Shown here: piece after piece, positions 40,749-51,640 of the stretch | Layout: the number at the start of each line of letters is the position of its first letter | Numbering within the stretch: the stretch's first letter is position 1 | Source of the DNA: Limnohabitans parvus II-B4 | Lineage (GTDB): Bacteria; Pseudomonadota; Gammaproteobacteria; Burkholderiales; Burkholderiaceae_C | DNA length: 64,000 nt | Reading direction: 5' to 3' | Assembly (NCBI RefSeq): GCF_003063455.1 | Contig: NZ_NESN01000004.1 | Coordinates: 309,354 to 373,353, forward strand | The notes under the pieces: generated by a model | Seen by the model: only the letters and a program-made list of their open reading frames with translations | What the model was told of the DNA's origin: nothing | Database searches by the model: none | Program-made: the position numbers and the translations under genes

Positions 40749-40773
40749 TTTGAGGAAATCGGATTTCCTCAAA
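40749..40773. repeat. Perfect inverted repeat between der and hfq
   Basis: An 11-bp arm TTTGAGGAAAT, a CGG centre and ATTTCCTCAAA, starting two bases after the der stop. No T run follows on the plus strand. It would form a hairpin in a der-hfq transcript and could act as a processing or stability element, or as a protein-binding site in front of hfq. Confidence 0.7.
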
Positions 40774-40835
40774 AGTCGGCATCTTGCCCTGTGGTAAGGT
40801 CACTCTCTTCAAAACTTCTGAACACGGAGAATATC

Positions 40836-41081
40836 GTGAGCAACAAAGGTCAACTTTTGCAAGACCCCTTCCTGAACGCACTGCGCAAAGAGCATGTGCC
40901 TGTCTCGATTTATCTGGTGAACGGCATCAAGCTGCAAGGCCAGATCGAATCGTTCGACCAATATGTCGTGCTTTTGCGCAACACCGTCACCCAGATGGTT
41001 TACAAGCACGCCATTTCGACCATTGTTCCCGGTCGTTCTGTGACTTTCAGCACACCCGAAACGGGTGAAATCACCGCTTGA
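40836..41081 (+). CDS. hfq: RNA chaperone Hfq
   Basis: Sm-like hexameric protein that pairs small RNAs with mRNAs. 81 residues: [20 protein letters not shown] then [20 protein letters not shown] (Sm1) and [14 protein letters not shown] (Sm2 with the Y-K-H proximal-face motif). It starts with GTG at 40836 after CGGAGA; the in-frame ATG at 40743 would add 31 unrelated residues across the palindrome. The short acidic tail is typical of betaproteobacteria. It is followed by hflX as in E. coli. Confidence 0.97.
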   Translation: MSNKGQLLQDPFLNALRKEHVPVSIYLVNGIKLQGQIESFDQYVVLLRNTVTQMVYKHAISTIVPGRSVTFSTPETGEITA

Positions 41082-41133
41082 TGCGGTTTTTGCTTGGCCG
41101 GCGGTTTGAACCCACCGCCGGAGGTTGCTGACA

Positions 41134-42321
41134 TTGTCTGAAACATCTTCCAACCAGCCCGCGCCGACCTTACTGGTCGGCGTTGACTTTGGGCTGCCGC
41201 ATTTCGATGTCGACCTGCAAGAGCTGGGTCTGCTGGCCGAATCGGGTGGGCTCAAGCCCGTCGCCCGCCTGACTTGCAAGCGCAAAGCGCCTGATCCGGC
41301 GCTTTTTGTCGGCAGCGGCAAAGCCGATGAAATCAAGGAGCTGGCCCTGATGCATGGCGCGGTTGAGGTCTTGTTTGATCAGGCCCTGAGCCCGGCGCAG
41401 CAGCGCAACCTGGAGCGGCACATCGGCTTGCCAGTGAATGACCGCACTTTGCTGATCCTTGAGATTTTTGGTCAGCGTGCACGCAGCCACGAGGGCAAGC
41501 TGCAGGTTGAGCTGGCCCGCCAGCAGTACCTGAGCACACGCTTGGTGCGCCGCTGGTCGCACCTGGAGCGGCAAAGCGGGGGTATTGGCATGCGCGGTGG
41601 CCCGGGCGAGACGCAAATCGAGCTGGACCGCCGGATGATCAACGACTCGATCAAGCGCATCAAGGAACGCTTGGTCAAGGTCAAAAAACAGCGCAACACC
41701 CAACGCCGCCAACGTGAGCGGCGCGACACCTTCAATATTTCGCTGGTGGGCTACACCAACGCGGGCAAATCGACGCTGTTCAATGCCTTGGTCAAAGCGC
41801 GGGCCTATGCCGCCGACCAGTTGTTTGCCACGCTGGACACCACCACCCGACAGCTCTATTTGGGCGAAGCGGGCCGTTCAGTTTCTCTGTCTGACACAGT
41901 GGGCTTTATCCGCGATTTGCCGCACGGTCTGGTCGAGGCTTTTCAGGCCACCTTGCAAGAGGCGACCGAAGCAGATTTGTTGCTCCACGTGGTGGACGCG
42001 GCGAATCCAGATTTTCCGGAGCAGATGGCCGAAGTGCAAAAGGTACTGGCCGAGATCGGAGCCGACACCGTGCCGCAATTGTTGGTGTTCAACAAGCTGG
42101 ACGCCTTGGCACCAGAGCGCTACCCCTTGCAATTGCAGGACCAGTACGAGCAAGACGGGGTGGCCGTGCCCAGGGTATTTCTGAGTGCCAAATCCGGCAA
42201 AGGACTTGACCTGCTGCGTTCGGCCCTGTCCGACATCGTCAAGGCCGCATTACCCTCAGTCGTTCAAGAACCCGCAGATCCCCGTGACATGACCCGGGAA
42301 TATCCGGGTGATCTGCATTGA
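41134..42321 (+). CDS. hflX: GTPase HflX
   Basis: Ribosome-splitting heat-shock GTPase. 395 residues: N-terminal HflX domain (LTCKRKAPDPALFVGSGKAD, VEVLFDQALSPAQQRNLERH), the coiled linker with GPGETQIELDRR, then the G domain: GYTNAGKSTLFNAL, DTVGFIRDLPHGLVEAF and NKLD. The TTG at 41134 is preferred since GGAGG (41120-41124) lies 9 bases before it, while the in-frame TTG at 41125 directly abuts that site. Part of the hfq-hflX-hflK-hflC cluster. Confidence 0.95.
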   Translation: MSETSSNQPAPTLLVGVDFGLPHFDVDLQELGLLAESGGLKPVARLTCKRKAPDPALFVGSGKADEIKELALMHGAVEVLFDQALSPAQQRNLERHIGLPVNDRTLLILEIFGQRARSHEGKLQVELARQQYLSTRLVRRWSHLERQSGGIGMRGGPGETQIELDRRMINDSIKRIKERLVKVKKQRNTQRRQRERRDTFNISLVGYTNAGKSTLFNALVKARAYAADQLFATLDTTTRQLYLGEAGRSVSLSDTVGFIRDLPHGLVEAFQATLQEATEADLLLHVVDAANPDFPEQMAEVQKVLAEIGADTVPQLLVFNKLDALAPERYPLQLQDQYEQDGVAVPRVFLSAKSGKGLDLLRSALSDIVKAALPSVVQEPADPRDMTREYPGDLH

Positions 42322-42344
42322 AGGCCAACCGAATTCGGCACAAT
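42318..42344 (+). promoter_or_regulatory. Candidate promoter of hflK
   Basis: TTGAAG at 42318-42323 and CACAAT at 42339-42344 with a 15-base spacer, 34 bases before hflK. The -10-like hexamer lies in GGCACAATGCG, the same context as in front of sucA. Confidence 0.3.
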
Positions 42345-42353
42345 GCGAATTCG
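42330..42353. repeat. Inverted repeat upstream of hflK
   Basis: CGAATTCG occurs twice (42330-42337 and 42346-42353) around GCACAATG, giving a near-perfect inverted repeat that frames the candidate -10 box of hflK. It could be an operator or chance. Confidence 0.45.
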
Positions 42354-42377
42354 TCATTCTGACAAAGACACTTCACC

Positions 42378-43754
42378 ATGAATTTTCAACTCCCAGCCCT
42401 GCGATGGTCCTTGCTTCCGGCAAAGATCAGAGGCATGTTCAATCTGAATGACCCACGTTGGGGTCGGGACGATGACAAATCAACACCCGACTCAGGCAAC
42501 AAAGTTTCTGGCGACGTGCCACCGCCTCCACCAGGCCCCAAGCCAGACGCTTGGCAGCAGCCCCGTGGTCAGCAGCCGCAACACAGCGGTCCTCCGGATC
42601 TGGACGAGCTGTGGCGTGATTTCAACCGCAAGCTGGGCCAGTTGTTTGGTGGCAAAGGCGGTCCTCAAGGCCCACAAGGTTCTGGCGGCGGCTCCGGTGG
42701 ACCTGGCATGCCGGCTTTCTTCAAAAATCTGGGTGTGGGCGTCATTCTGGCGGCTGCATTGTTGGTCTGGTTGGGAACCGGCTTCTTCATCGTGCAAGAG
42801 GGCCAGCAAGCCGTGATCACCCAATTCGGCAAATACCATTCCACGGTGGGTGCGGGTTTCAACTGGCGCATGCCTTACCCTATTCAGCGTCACGAATTGG
42901 TGTTTGTGACTCAAATCCGCTCGGTGGACATTGGCCGCGACAACATCATCAAAGCCACAGGCTTGCGTGAGTCGGCCATGCTGACCGAAGACGAAAACAT
43001 CGTCGAGATCAAGTTTGCCGTGCAATACCGCTTGAACGATGCCCGTGCATACCTGTTTGAAAGCCGCAACCCCACCGAAGCCGTGGTGCAGTCTGCTGAA
43101 ACAGCGGTGCGCGAAGTGGTGGGCAAGATGAAGATGGATTCGGCCCTGGCCGAAGAGCGCGACCAAATTGCCCCCCGGGTGCGCGAAAAAATGCAAACCA
43201 TTCTGGACCGCTACAAGGTGGGCATCGAGGTGGTCGGCATCAACTTGCAACAAGGCGGCGTGCGCCCTCCCGAGCAGGTTCAAGCGGCTTTCGACGATGT
43301 GCTGAAAGCGGGCCAAGAGCGCGAACGCGCCAAGAACGAAGCCCAAGCCTATGCCAACGACGTGGTGCCCCGCGCTGTGGGCGCGGCCTCGCGCCTGAAA
43401 GAAGAGGCCGATGCCTACCGCGAGCGCATCGTGGCGCAAGCCGAAGGCGATGCCCAGCGCTTCAAGACGATCTTGCCGGAGTACCAGAAGGCACCGCAAG
43501 TCATGCGCGACCGGATGTACACCGACACCATGCAGCAGATTTACAGCAACGTGACCAAGGTGCTGGTGGACAGCAAGCAGGGCTCGAACATGCTGTATTT
43601 GCCGCTCGACAAAATCATGCAGCAGGTGACGGCTGTGACACCACCTGCCGCGGATGTGCCTGCAGCCGCAGCAACGCCTGCTCCCGCTGCCAATGGGGCG
43701 GTGGACACCCGTTCGCGTGACCTGCAGCGTTCGCGTGACCGCGATCCACGATAA
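42378..43754 (+). CDS. hflK: FtsH protease modulator HflK
   Basis: SPFH/band-7 protein that with HflC forms a large membrane cage around FtsH. 458 residues: Gly/Pro-rich cytoplasmic N terminus (about 35-112), one membrane helix (about 120-138, VGVILAAALLVWLGTGFF), and the periplasmic band-7 domain (IVQEGQQAVITQFGKYHSTV, AVQYRLNDARAYLFE, EVVGINLQQGGVRPPEQV), then a coiled coil (KNEAQAYANDVVPRAVGAAS). The tail is Ala/Pro-rich and ends in an Arg-Asp pattern. An alternative in-frame ATG at 42435 (MFNLNDPRWGR) is nearer the family start but has a poorly spaced site. Confidence 0.94.
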   Translation: MNFQLPALRWSLLPAKIRGMFNLNDPRWGRDDDKSTPDSGNKVSGDVPPPPPGPKPDAWQQPRGQQPQHSGPPDLDELWRDFNRKLGQLFGGKGGPQGPQGSGGGSGGPGMPAFFKNLGVGVILAAALLVWLGTGFFIVQEGQQAVITQFGKYHSTVGAGFNWRMPYPIQRHELVFVTQIRSVDIGRDNIIKATGLRESAMLTEDENIVEIKFAVQYRLNDARAYLFESRNPTEAVVQSAETAVREVVGKMKMDSALAEERDQIAPRVREKMQTILDRYKVGIEVVGINLQQGGVRPPEQVQAAFDDVLKAGQERERAKNEAQAYANDVVPRAVGAASRLKEEADAYRERIVAQAEGDAQRFKTILPEYQKAPQVMRDRMYTDTMQQIYSNVTKVLVDSKQGSNMLYLPLDKIMQQVTAVTPPAADVPAAAATPAPAANGAVDTRSRDLQRSRDRDPR

Positions 43755-43765
43755 GGACAAAGAAA

Positions 43766-44665
43766 ATGAATCGCATTGGATTGTGGATTTCAACTTTGCT
43801 GGTGGCCTTTGTGCTGTTCAGCTCTACCGTTTTTGTGGTGGACCAACGCCAATTCGGCGTGGTCTACGCTTTGGGGCAAATCAAGGAAGTCATCACCGAG
43901 CCGGGTTTGCACTTCAAGCTGCCGCCGCCGCTGCAAAACGTCAATTACATCGACAAGCGTTTGTTGACCCTGGACAGCCCTGACAACGAACCCATGCTGA
44001 CGGCTGAGAAGCAGCGCGTGGTCATCGACTGGTATGTGCGCTGGCGCATTGCCGATCCACAGGCCTACATCCGCAACGTGGGTCTGGACGAAAAAGCCGG
44101 TACCAGTCAGCTCAACCGGGTGGTGCGCAACGCGTTCCAGGAAGAAATCAACAAGCGCACGGTCAAAGAGCTTTTGTCCCTCAAGCGTGAAGAGCTGATG
44201 GACGACGTGAAAGCGGCTGTTCTTGTCGTGGTCAAGGGTGCCAAGCCTTGGGGCGTGGATGTGGTGGATGTGCGCATCACCCGTGCCGACTACGTGGACA
44301 CCATCACCGAGTCGGTTTACCGCCGCATGGAGGCCGAGCGCAAGCGTGTGGCCAACGAGTTGCGTTCGACCGGTGGTGCCGAGGGCGAAAAAATCCGCGC
44401 TGACGCAGACCGCCAGCGTGAAGTGACCGTGGCCAATGCGTACCGTGAAGCCCAAAAAATCAAAGGGCAGGGCGATGCGCAAGCGGCACGTCTGTATGCC
44501 GAGTCCTTTGGCCGCGACCCCCAGTTCGCGCAGTTCTACCGCAGTCTGGAAGCCTACAAATCCAGTTTTGCCAGCAAAAGCGACGTGATGGTGCTCGATC
44601 CGGGCAGCTCCGAGTTTTTCAAGGGCATGCGCGGCTCTGCGGGCAACACGCCTGCCCGAAAGTAA
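43766..44665 (+). CDS. hflC: FtsH protease modulator HflC
   Basis: Partner of HflK, 299 residues. N-terminal membrane anchor (IGLWISTLLVAFVLFSSTVF), then the band-7 domain: VVDQRQFGVVYALGQIKEVI, FKLPPPLQNVNYIDKRLLTL, VDWYVRWRIADPQAYIRNVG-like region (VIDWYVRWRIADPQAYIRNV), and VDVVDVRITRADYVDTITES followed by the RRMEAERKRVANELRSTG coiled coil. It starts 11 bases after hflK and is followed within three bases by the DUF2065 gene. Confidence 0.95.
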   Translation: MNRIGLWISTLLVAFVLFSSTVFVVDQRQFGVVYALGQIKEVITEPGLHFKLPPPLQNVNYIDKRLLTLDSPDNEPMLTAEKQRVVIDWYVRWRIADPQAYIRNVGLDEKAGTSQLNRVVRNAFQEEINKRTVKELLSLKREELMDDVKAAVLVVVKGAKPWGVDVVDVRITRADYVDTITESVYRRMEAERKRVANELRSTGGAEGEKIRADADRQREVTVANAYREAQKIKGQGDAQAARLYAESFGRDPQFAQFYRSLEAYKSSFASKSDVMVLDPGSSEFFKGMRGSAGNTPARK

Positions 44666-44668
44666 GCT

Positions 44669-44854
44669 TTGCTCGAAACCCTCTTGCTGGCGGTGGGCCT
44701 GATGCTCATCCTGGAGGGGCTGATGCCCATGATCGCGCCATCCCGGTGGCGCAGTCTGTTTGAGCAGCTTTTGAAACTCGAAGAAGGGCAAATCCGCTTC
44801 TTCGGCATGTTCATGGTCATTGCGGGATTGCTGTTGTTCTGGCTTGTTTCCTGA
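44669..44854 (+). CDS. DUF2065 (YjeT-like) small inner-membrane protein
   Basis: 61 residues with two membrane helices (LETLLLAVGLMLILEGLMPM and FFGMFMVIAGLLLFWLV) linked by SRWRSLFEQLLKLEEGQIR, the DUF2065 pattern. In E. coli yjeT likewise follows hflC and precedes purA. The start appears to be TTG (44669), three bases after the hflC stop, so it depends on coupling. Function unknown; context suggests association with the HflKC-FtsH complex. Confidence 0.88.
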   Translation: MLETLLLAVGLMLILEGLMPMIAPSRWRSLFEQLLKLEEGQIRFFGMFMVIAGLLLFWLVS

Positions 44855-44920
44855 ACTCAATCCCGGAAACAGGCTTGCAAGCCGGTAAAATCTCGTTTTT
44901 AACAGTCCCCCTCCATTCAC

Positions 44921-47427
<2,507 letters not shown>

Positions 47428-47485
47428 GCGCCGGGTTTGGCAAACAGACACTGATTTCAACCCCTGATTTTTTTGGAGTTATCCC

Positions 47486-48010
47486 ATGTTGACCGAAGAC
47501 GGCAAGCACCTGTACGTGAGTTACGACGAGTACCACAACCTCATTGAAAAACTCGCCATCAAGATTCACCAGTCGGGCTGGGAGTTTGACAACATCCTGT
47601 GCCTGGCCCGCGGCGGCATGCGCCCTGGCGACATCTTGTCGCGCATTTTTGACAAGCCACTGGCCATCATGTCCACCAGTTCTTACCGTGCTGAAGCTGG
47701 GACGGTCCAGGGTCACCTCGACATCGCCCGTTACATCACCACACCCAAAGGCGAGATCGCTGGCAAAGTGCTGTTGGTCGACGACTTGGCGGATACCGGC
47801 CACACTTTGCGTGCAGTGGTTGATCAACTCAAGAACAACTACCAGCCTGTGACGGAGTTGCGCACTGCCGTGATCTGGACCAAGGGCGTGTCGACCTTCA
47901 AGCCTGATTACTCGGTGGATGACTTGCCTACCAATCCTTGGATTCACCAGCCTTTCGAACCGTATGACAACATGCGCCCCGAGAAGTTGATCGAAAAGTG
48001 GAGTGTCTGA
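47486..48010 (+). CDS. Purine-type phosphoribosyltransferase
   Basis: 174 residues of the type I PRTase fold. The PRPP loop is LLVDDLADTGHTLRAVV (acidic pair D-D and TGHT), the PPi loop is ARGGMRPGDI, and IWTKGVSTFKPDYSVDDLPT with WIHQPFEPYD resembles xanthine/hypoxanthine-guanine PRTases (Gpt/Hpt-like). It likely salvages a purine base to a nucleotide, which fits its place directly after purA. Exact base specificity cannot be read. GGAG lies 8 bases before the ATG, and a hairpin follows the stop. Confidence 0.85.
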   Translation: MLTEDGKHLYVSYDEYHNLIEKLAIKIHQSGWEFDNILCLARGGMRPGDILSRIFDKPLAIMSTSSYRAEAGTVQGHLDIARYITTPKGEIAGKVLLVDDLADTGHTLRAVVDQLKNNYQPVTELRTAVIWTKGVSTFKPDYSVDDLPTNPWIHQPFEPYDNMRPEKLIEKWSV

Positions 48011-48040
48011 GGGGCGCTTTAAAACACCTCTTTTTGAGCT

Positions 48041-48070
48041 GCAAACGGCCTCCTTCGGGAGGTCGTTTGC
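48041..48070 (+). terminator. Hairpin terminator candidate after the phosphoribosyltransferase gene
   Basis: A 13-bp arm (GCAAACGGCCTCC with GGAGGTCGTTTGC, one G-T wobble) closed by a TTCG tetraloop. There is no long T tail, so termination may be partial, but the position (31 bases after the stop, before metC) fits. Confidence 0.6.
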
Positions 48071-48084
48071 ATTAGGATGCTGGC

Positions 48085-49332
48085 ATGAGCAAAACACACC
48101 GAGACATCACCAGCCTGATCCACCACCCCTACACGCCACCTATCGGCTTTGAAGCTCCGCAACAAGGGGTTTTCAAAGCGTCGACGGTGTACTTTCCGAC
48201 CGTGGCCGACATGCGCCAGCGTGAATGGAAAGACAAATCGGCTTACACCTACGGCTTGCACGGCACACCCACGACCTACACGCTTGAAGAGCGTTTGTGC
48301 ACCCTTGAAGGCGGGGCCCAGTGCGTGCTGGTGCCCAGTGGCTTGGCGGCCTTGGCGACGGTGGCCTTGGCCTTGCTCAAGAGTGGCGATGAATTGCTGT
48401 TGCCAGACAATGCCTATGGCCCCAACAAGGCGCTGGCTGAAGGTGAGTTGCGCCATTACGGCATCACACACCAGGTGTACGACCCGATGGACCCCGAAGA
48501 TCTGGCCCGCAAAATCGGCCCGCGCACACGTTTGGTGTGGCTGGAGGCCCCTGGATCGGTCAGCATGGAGTTTCCGGATCTGCCTGAGATGGTGCGCCGT
48601 TGCCAAGCCCAAGGTGTTTTGTGCGCACTGGACAACACCTGGGGTGCTGGTTTGGCCTTCAAGCCTTTTGATTTGCTGGGCGATGCAGCAGGCGCTGGCC
48701 AGCGTGGCAGCCTGGCCGTGGACATCAGCGCCCATGCGCTCACCAAATACCCCAGCGGCGGTGGCGATGTGCTGATGGGCAGCATCATCACGCAGGACCC
48801 GGCCCTGCATTTGAAAATCAAACTCTGCCACATGCGTTTGGGTTTGGGCGTGGCGGCCAACGATGCCGAAACGGTGCTGCGCTCCTTGCCCAGCATCGAT
48901 TTGCGTTACAAGGCACACGACCAGACCGCACGCGCCTTGGCCGCCTGGTGGCAGGCTCAGCCGCAATGCGCGCAGTTACTTCACCCGGCTTTCGATGGTT
49001 CACCGGGCCATGCGCACTGGCAGGCGGTGTGTGAACGCACGCCCGGCACTGGCTTGGCGGCGGGTTTGTTCAGCGTGATGATCGATCCACGCTACAGCCA
49101 GACGCAGGTGGACGCGTTTTGCGACAACCTGAAACTCTTCAAGATTGGCTACAGCTGGGGTGGCCCGGTCAGCCTGGTCGTGCCTTATGAGCTGGGCTCG
49201 ATGCGCCAGGGCTGGCCTGCGCACTTGAAGCGCGGCACGCTGGTGCGTTTTTCGACAGGCTTGGAGTCTGCCGAAGACCTGATGCATGACCTGATTCAAG
49301 CCACGCAAGCCCATTTGCCGTGGATCAGCTGA
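48085..49332 (+). CDS. metC: Cystathionine beta-lyase
   Basis: PLP enzyme of the Cys/Met metabolism family, 415 residues. Start region KASTVYFPTVADMR and YTYGLHGTPTTYTLEERL, cofactor contacts VPSGLAA and DNTWGAGL, the Schiff-base lysine K221 in SAHALTKYPSGGGDVLMG, and RFSTGLESAEDLMHDL. YGLHGTPTT and the LTKYPSGG form are typical of MetC-type cystathionine beta-lyase, which makes homocysteine for methionine synthesis, although related gamma-lyases cannot be wholly excluded. Own transcription unit likely. Confidence 0.88.
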   Translation: MSKTHRDITSLIHHPYTPPIGFEAPQQGVFKASTVYFPTVADMRQREWKDKSAYTYGLHGTPTTYTLEERLCTLEGGAQCVLVPSGLAALATVALALLKSGDELLLPDNAYGPNKALAEGELRHYGITHQVYDPMDPEDLARKIGPRTRLVWLEAPGSVSMEFPDLPEMVRRCQAQGVLCALDNTWGAGLAFKPFDLLGDAAGAGQRGSLAVDISAHALTKYPSGGGDVLMGSIITQDPALHLKIKLCHMRLGLGVAANDAETVLRSLPSIDLRYKAHDQTARALAAWWQAQPQCAQLLHPAFDGSPGHAHWQAVCERTPGTGLAAGLFSVMIDPRYSQTQVDAFCDNLKLFKIGYSWGGPVSLVVPYELGSMRQGWPAHLKRGTLVRFSTGLESAEDLMHDLIQATQAHLPWIS

Positions 49333-49438
49333 AAACAGCCTCGATACCGGTTCTTTGTGGACCGGATTGGTATTTTCCTGACTGTTCAGGGGGCAACGGC
49401 GGGGGTAATCTGGGCATTTCACCGAAGACCTGATTGCC

Positions 49439-50314
49439 ATGACCGCTGACGCCAAGTCCATTGCCCCAGCCGCAACCGAAAGCGCTGATTTGCCCACCAT
49501 GGCCGCACCGTATGTGCCACCGGCTCCCGAAGGCCCGCAATCGCGCATGCGGCCTTTGGGTTTTTCGGACCCCTTCCGATGGCTGTTGCGGGGCTGGCAA
49601 GACCTGACGCGTCACCCCGGTATTGCCCTGTTTTATGGCCTGTGCTTTTGGTTCATGGCGCAAGTGTTGGCCCTGGTGTTCAAGCACAAGCCCGAATACA
49701 CCTTGTCGTTGGTGTCGGGTTGTCTGCTGGTGGGACCATTTTTGGCCATGGGTCTGTACGAAGTCAGCCGCAAAAGAGCGCGGAGCGAAGTGCCCGACAT
49801 GGCCACCTCGCTGATGTGCTGGGACCAACACATCCGCAGCATGGCCATGTTGATTCTGGTGCTCATGGTGCTGGAGTTGCTGTGGGGCAGGGCTTCGCTG
49901 GTGGTGTTTGCGGTGTTCTTCAACACCGGCATGCCTTCGACCACAGGCGTGATCGAAGCCGTGTTCAATCCGCAAAACATCGAATTTCTGCTGGTCTACC
50001 TCGGGGTTGGTGGCGTCTTTGCCGCGTTGGTCTATGGGCTGTCCGTGGTGTCCATTCCCATGATTTTGGACCGCGACACCGATGCGATATCGGCTGTGCT
50101 CACCAGCATGCGGGTGGTTTTTTCCCATCCCGGTGTGATGCTCTTGTGGGGCTTGTTGCTCAGCGTTCTGGTGCTGGCCGCCTTGCGGCCATGGGCCTTG
50201 GGCATCATTGTGGTGGGGCCTTGGTTGGGCCATGCCAGCTGGCACGCTTACCGTGGCAGCGTCGAGTGGGAAGAAACCGTGTCGGAAGCTGTTACATTGG
50301 GCAGCTCAAATTAA
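49439..50314 (+). CDS. BPSS1780-family membrane protein (DUF2189)
   Basis: 291 residues. Cytoplasmic N-terminal segment of about 55 residues, then DPFRWLLRGWQDLTRHPGIA, the DUF2189 hallmark, and about six hydrophobic segments (IALFYGLCFWFMAQVLALVF; SLVSGCLLVGPFLAMGLYEV; MAMLILVLMVLELLW; FLLVYLGVGGVFAALVYGLS; GVMLLWGLLLSVLVLAAL; WALGIIVVGPWLGHASWHAY). Widespread in Burkholderiales, function unknown; a role near the respiratory chain has been suggested from neighbours in other genomes, not here. The following small gene starts 10 bases on. Confidence 0.82.
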   Translation: MTADAKSIAPAATESADLPTMAAPYVPPAPEGPQSRMRPLGFSDPFRWLLRGWQDLTRHPGIALFYGLCFWFMAQVLALVFKHKPEYTLSLVSGCLLVGPFLAMGLYEVSRKRARSEVPDMATSLMCWDQHIRSMAMLILVLMVLELLWGRASLVVFAVFFNTGMPSTTGVIEAVFNPQNIEFLLVYLGVGGVFAALVYGLSVVSIPMILDRDTDAISAVLTSMRVVFSHPGVMLLWGLLLSVLVLAALRPWALGIIVVGPWLGHASWHAYRGSVEWEETVSEAVTLGSSN

Positions 50315-50324
50315 AGGAGCCATC

Positions 50325-50525
50325 TTGGCCACACCCAACTACGGATTCGAAAAGCGCCAGAAAGAATTGGCCAAGAAACGCAAAAAAGAAGACAAGCTCA
50401 AAGCCAAGTCCGACCGCAAATCAGGCCTCTTGCCCGAAGACGGGTCCGACCCGGATGTTGCCGACGATGCCGACAGCGCTGTTGCCGCGCCCGATGCGGC
50501 TGATGCGCAAATGCCTCCCGTCTAA
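50325..50525 (+). CDS. Small highly charged hypothetical protein
   Basis: 66 residues starting at TTG (50325) with an excellent AAAGGAGC 6 bases before. The first half is strongly basic (YGFEKRQKELAKKRKKEDKL, KAKSDRKSG) and the second acidic and disordered (EDGSDPDVADDADSAVAAPD). The basic start NYGFEKRQKELAKK is seen in small conserved proteins of Burkholderiales next to DUF2189 genes. A nucleic-acid-binding role is possible but unsupported. Confidence 0.7.
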   Translation: MATPNYGFEKRQKELAKKRKKEDKLKAKSDRKSGLLPEDGSDPDVADDADSAVAAPDAADAQMPPV

Positions 50526-50566
50526 CCCCCCCCGTCTAACGTCTGCTGCGACCGCTCACCGAAAGC

Positions 50567-51640
50567 TCATAGACCGCTTTCAGGCGAGCCCTCCACCAGT
50601 GCCCGAGCCAGTGCCAGCATGTCCACCATGCTGTGGCTGGCAGGCGTGATCAAGGGGGCTTTGGCGTAATGCACAAAGTTATTGCCCGTCGAGGTTTCGT
50701 AACCCGGGTCGTAATGGCCTGACAGCAACTCGGTCACCACCTCGCGCATTTCTCCCCGTTCGATTCTTTCTTGCCAGCCTTGCACCACGGCTTTGCCGCG
50801 CAAGGCCGTCAATCGCTCTAGCCGGTCGGCAAACAGGGCGCGGTCTTGCGTGAAAAACGCATAGTCTTCCAGCAGCAGATTCACCCGGTTGTCCAGCGAC
50901 AAGTCCACGCGCAGACAAGGGCTGGCCCGCATGGCCACCATCAGTTCGGCAGGCACCGTCAGGTTGCCCACTTTTTTGCTTTCGGCTTCCACAAACACCG
51001 GGCGGTCAGCGCTGAAACCGCGCAACGCATCCCACACTTGCGTGTCAAAGGCTTTTTGGGTGGGTTGCGGCGTGCCCGGAATCAAGCCCAGCACCGAGCT
51101 GCGGTGGCAGGCAATGGCTTCCAGGTCCAGCACTTGGGCACCTTCTTGGGCCAGCGCTTGCAGCAAGCGGGTTTTGCCCGAGCCAGTCGGGCCGCACAGC
51201 ACCTGAAACTGCAAGCGCTGCGCTTGGCGTGGCGTATCTTCCATAACTTCTTTGCGAAACGCCTTGTAGCCGCCTTCGATCAGGTGCACCTTGAAGCCGA
51301 TCTGCCCCAGGATCAGCGCCAGCGAGTTGCTGCGCTTGCCCCCACGCCAGCAATACACCAGCGGTTGCCAGTTGCGGGGCTTGTCCATCACCTGGGTTTC
51401 GATGTGGCGGGCGATGTTTTTGGCCACCAGCGCCGCGCCCACTTTTTGGGCTTCAAAAGGGTTGACTTGCTTGTACAGCGTGCCCACGCGGATGCGTTCT
51501 TCGTTGTTGAGCGAGGGCCAGCTGAGGGCCCCCGGCAGGTGGTCTTCGGCGTGTTCGCCTTCAGAACGCGCGTCCAGGATGGCGTCAAACTGGTTGAGTT
51601 TGGCCATGGCATCAAAGGCCGAGATCAGGTGAAGGCTCAT
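50567..51640 (-). CDS. selU: tRNA 2-selenouridine synthase
   Basis: SelU (MnmH/YbbB) geranylates and then selenates 2-thiouridine 34 of tRNAs using selenophosphate. 357 residues: rhodanese domain with the catalytic C97 in LVYCWRGGKRSNSLA, then a P-loop domain (CGPTGSGKT, about 143-151) and the late STGNNFVHYAKAPL end. The start at 51640 overlaps the tesA stop (ATGA on the minus strand), so the two form an operon. No selD is in the window; its presence elsewhere would show whether selenation occurs. Confidence 0.92.
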   Translation of the reverse strand: MSLHLISAFDAMAKLNQFDAILDARSEGEHAEDHLPGALSWPSLNNEERIRVGTLYKQVNPFEAQKVGAALVAKNIARHIETQVMDKPRNWQPLVYCWRGGKRSNSLALILGQIGFKVHLIEGGYKAFRKEVMEDTPRQAQRLQFQVLCGPTGSGKTRLLQALAQEGAQVLDLEAIACHRSSVLGLIPGTPQPTQKAFDTQVWDALRGFSADRPVFVEAESKKVGNLTVPAELMVAMRASPCLRVDLSLDNRVNLLLEDYAFFTQDRALFADRLERLTALRGKAVVQGWQERIERGEMREVVTELLSGHYDPGYETSTGNNFVHYAKAPLITPASHSMVDMLALARALVEGSPESGL

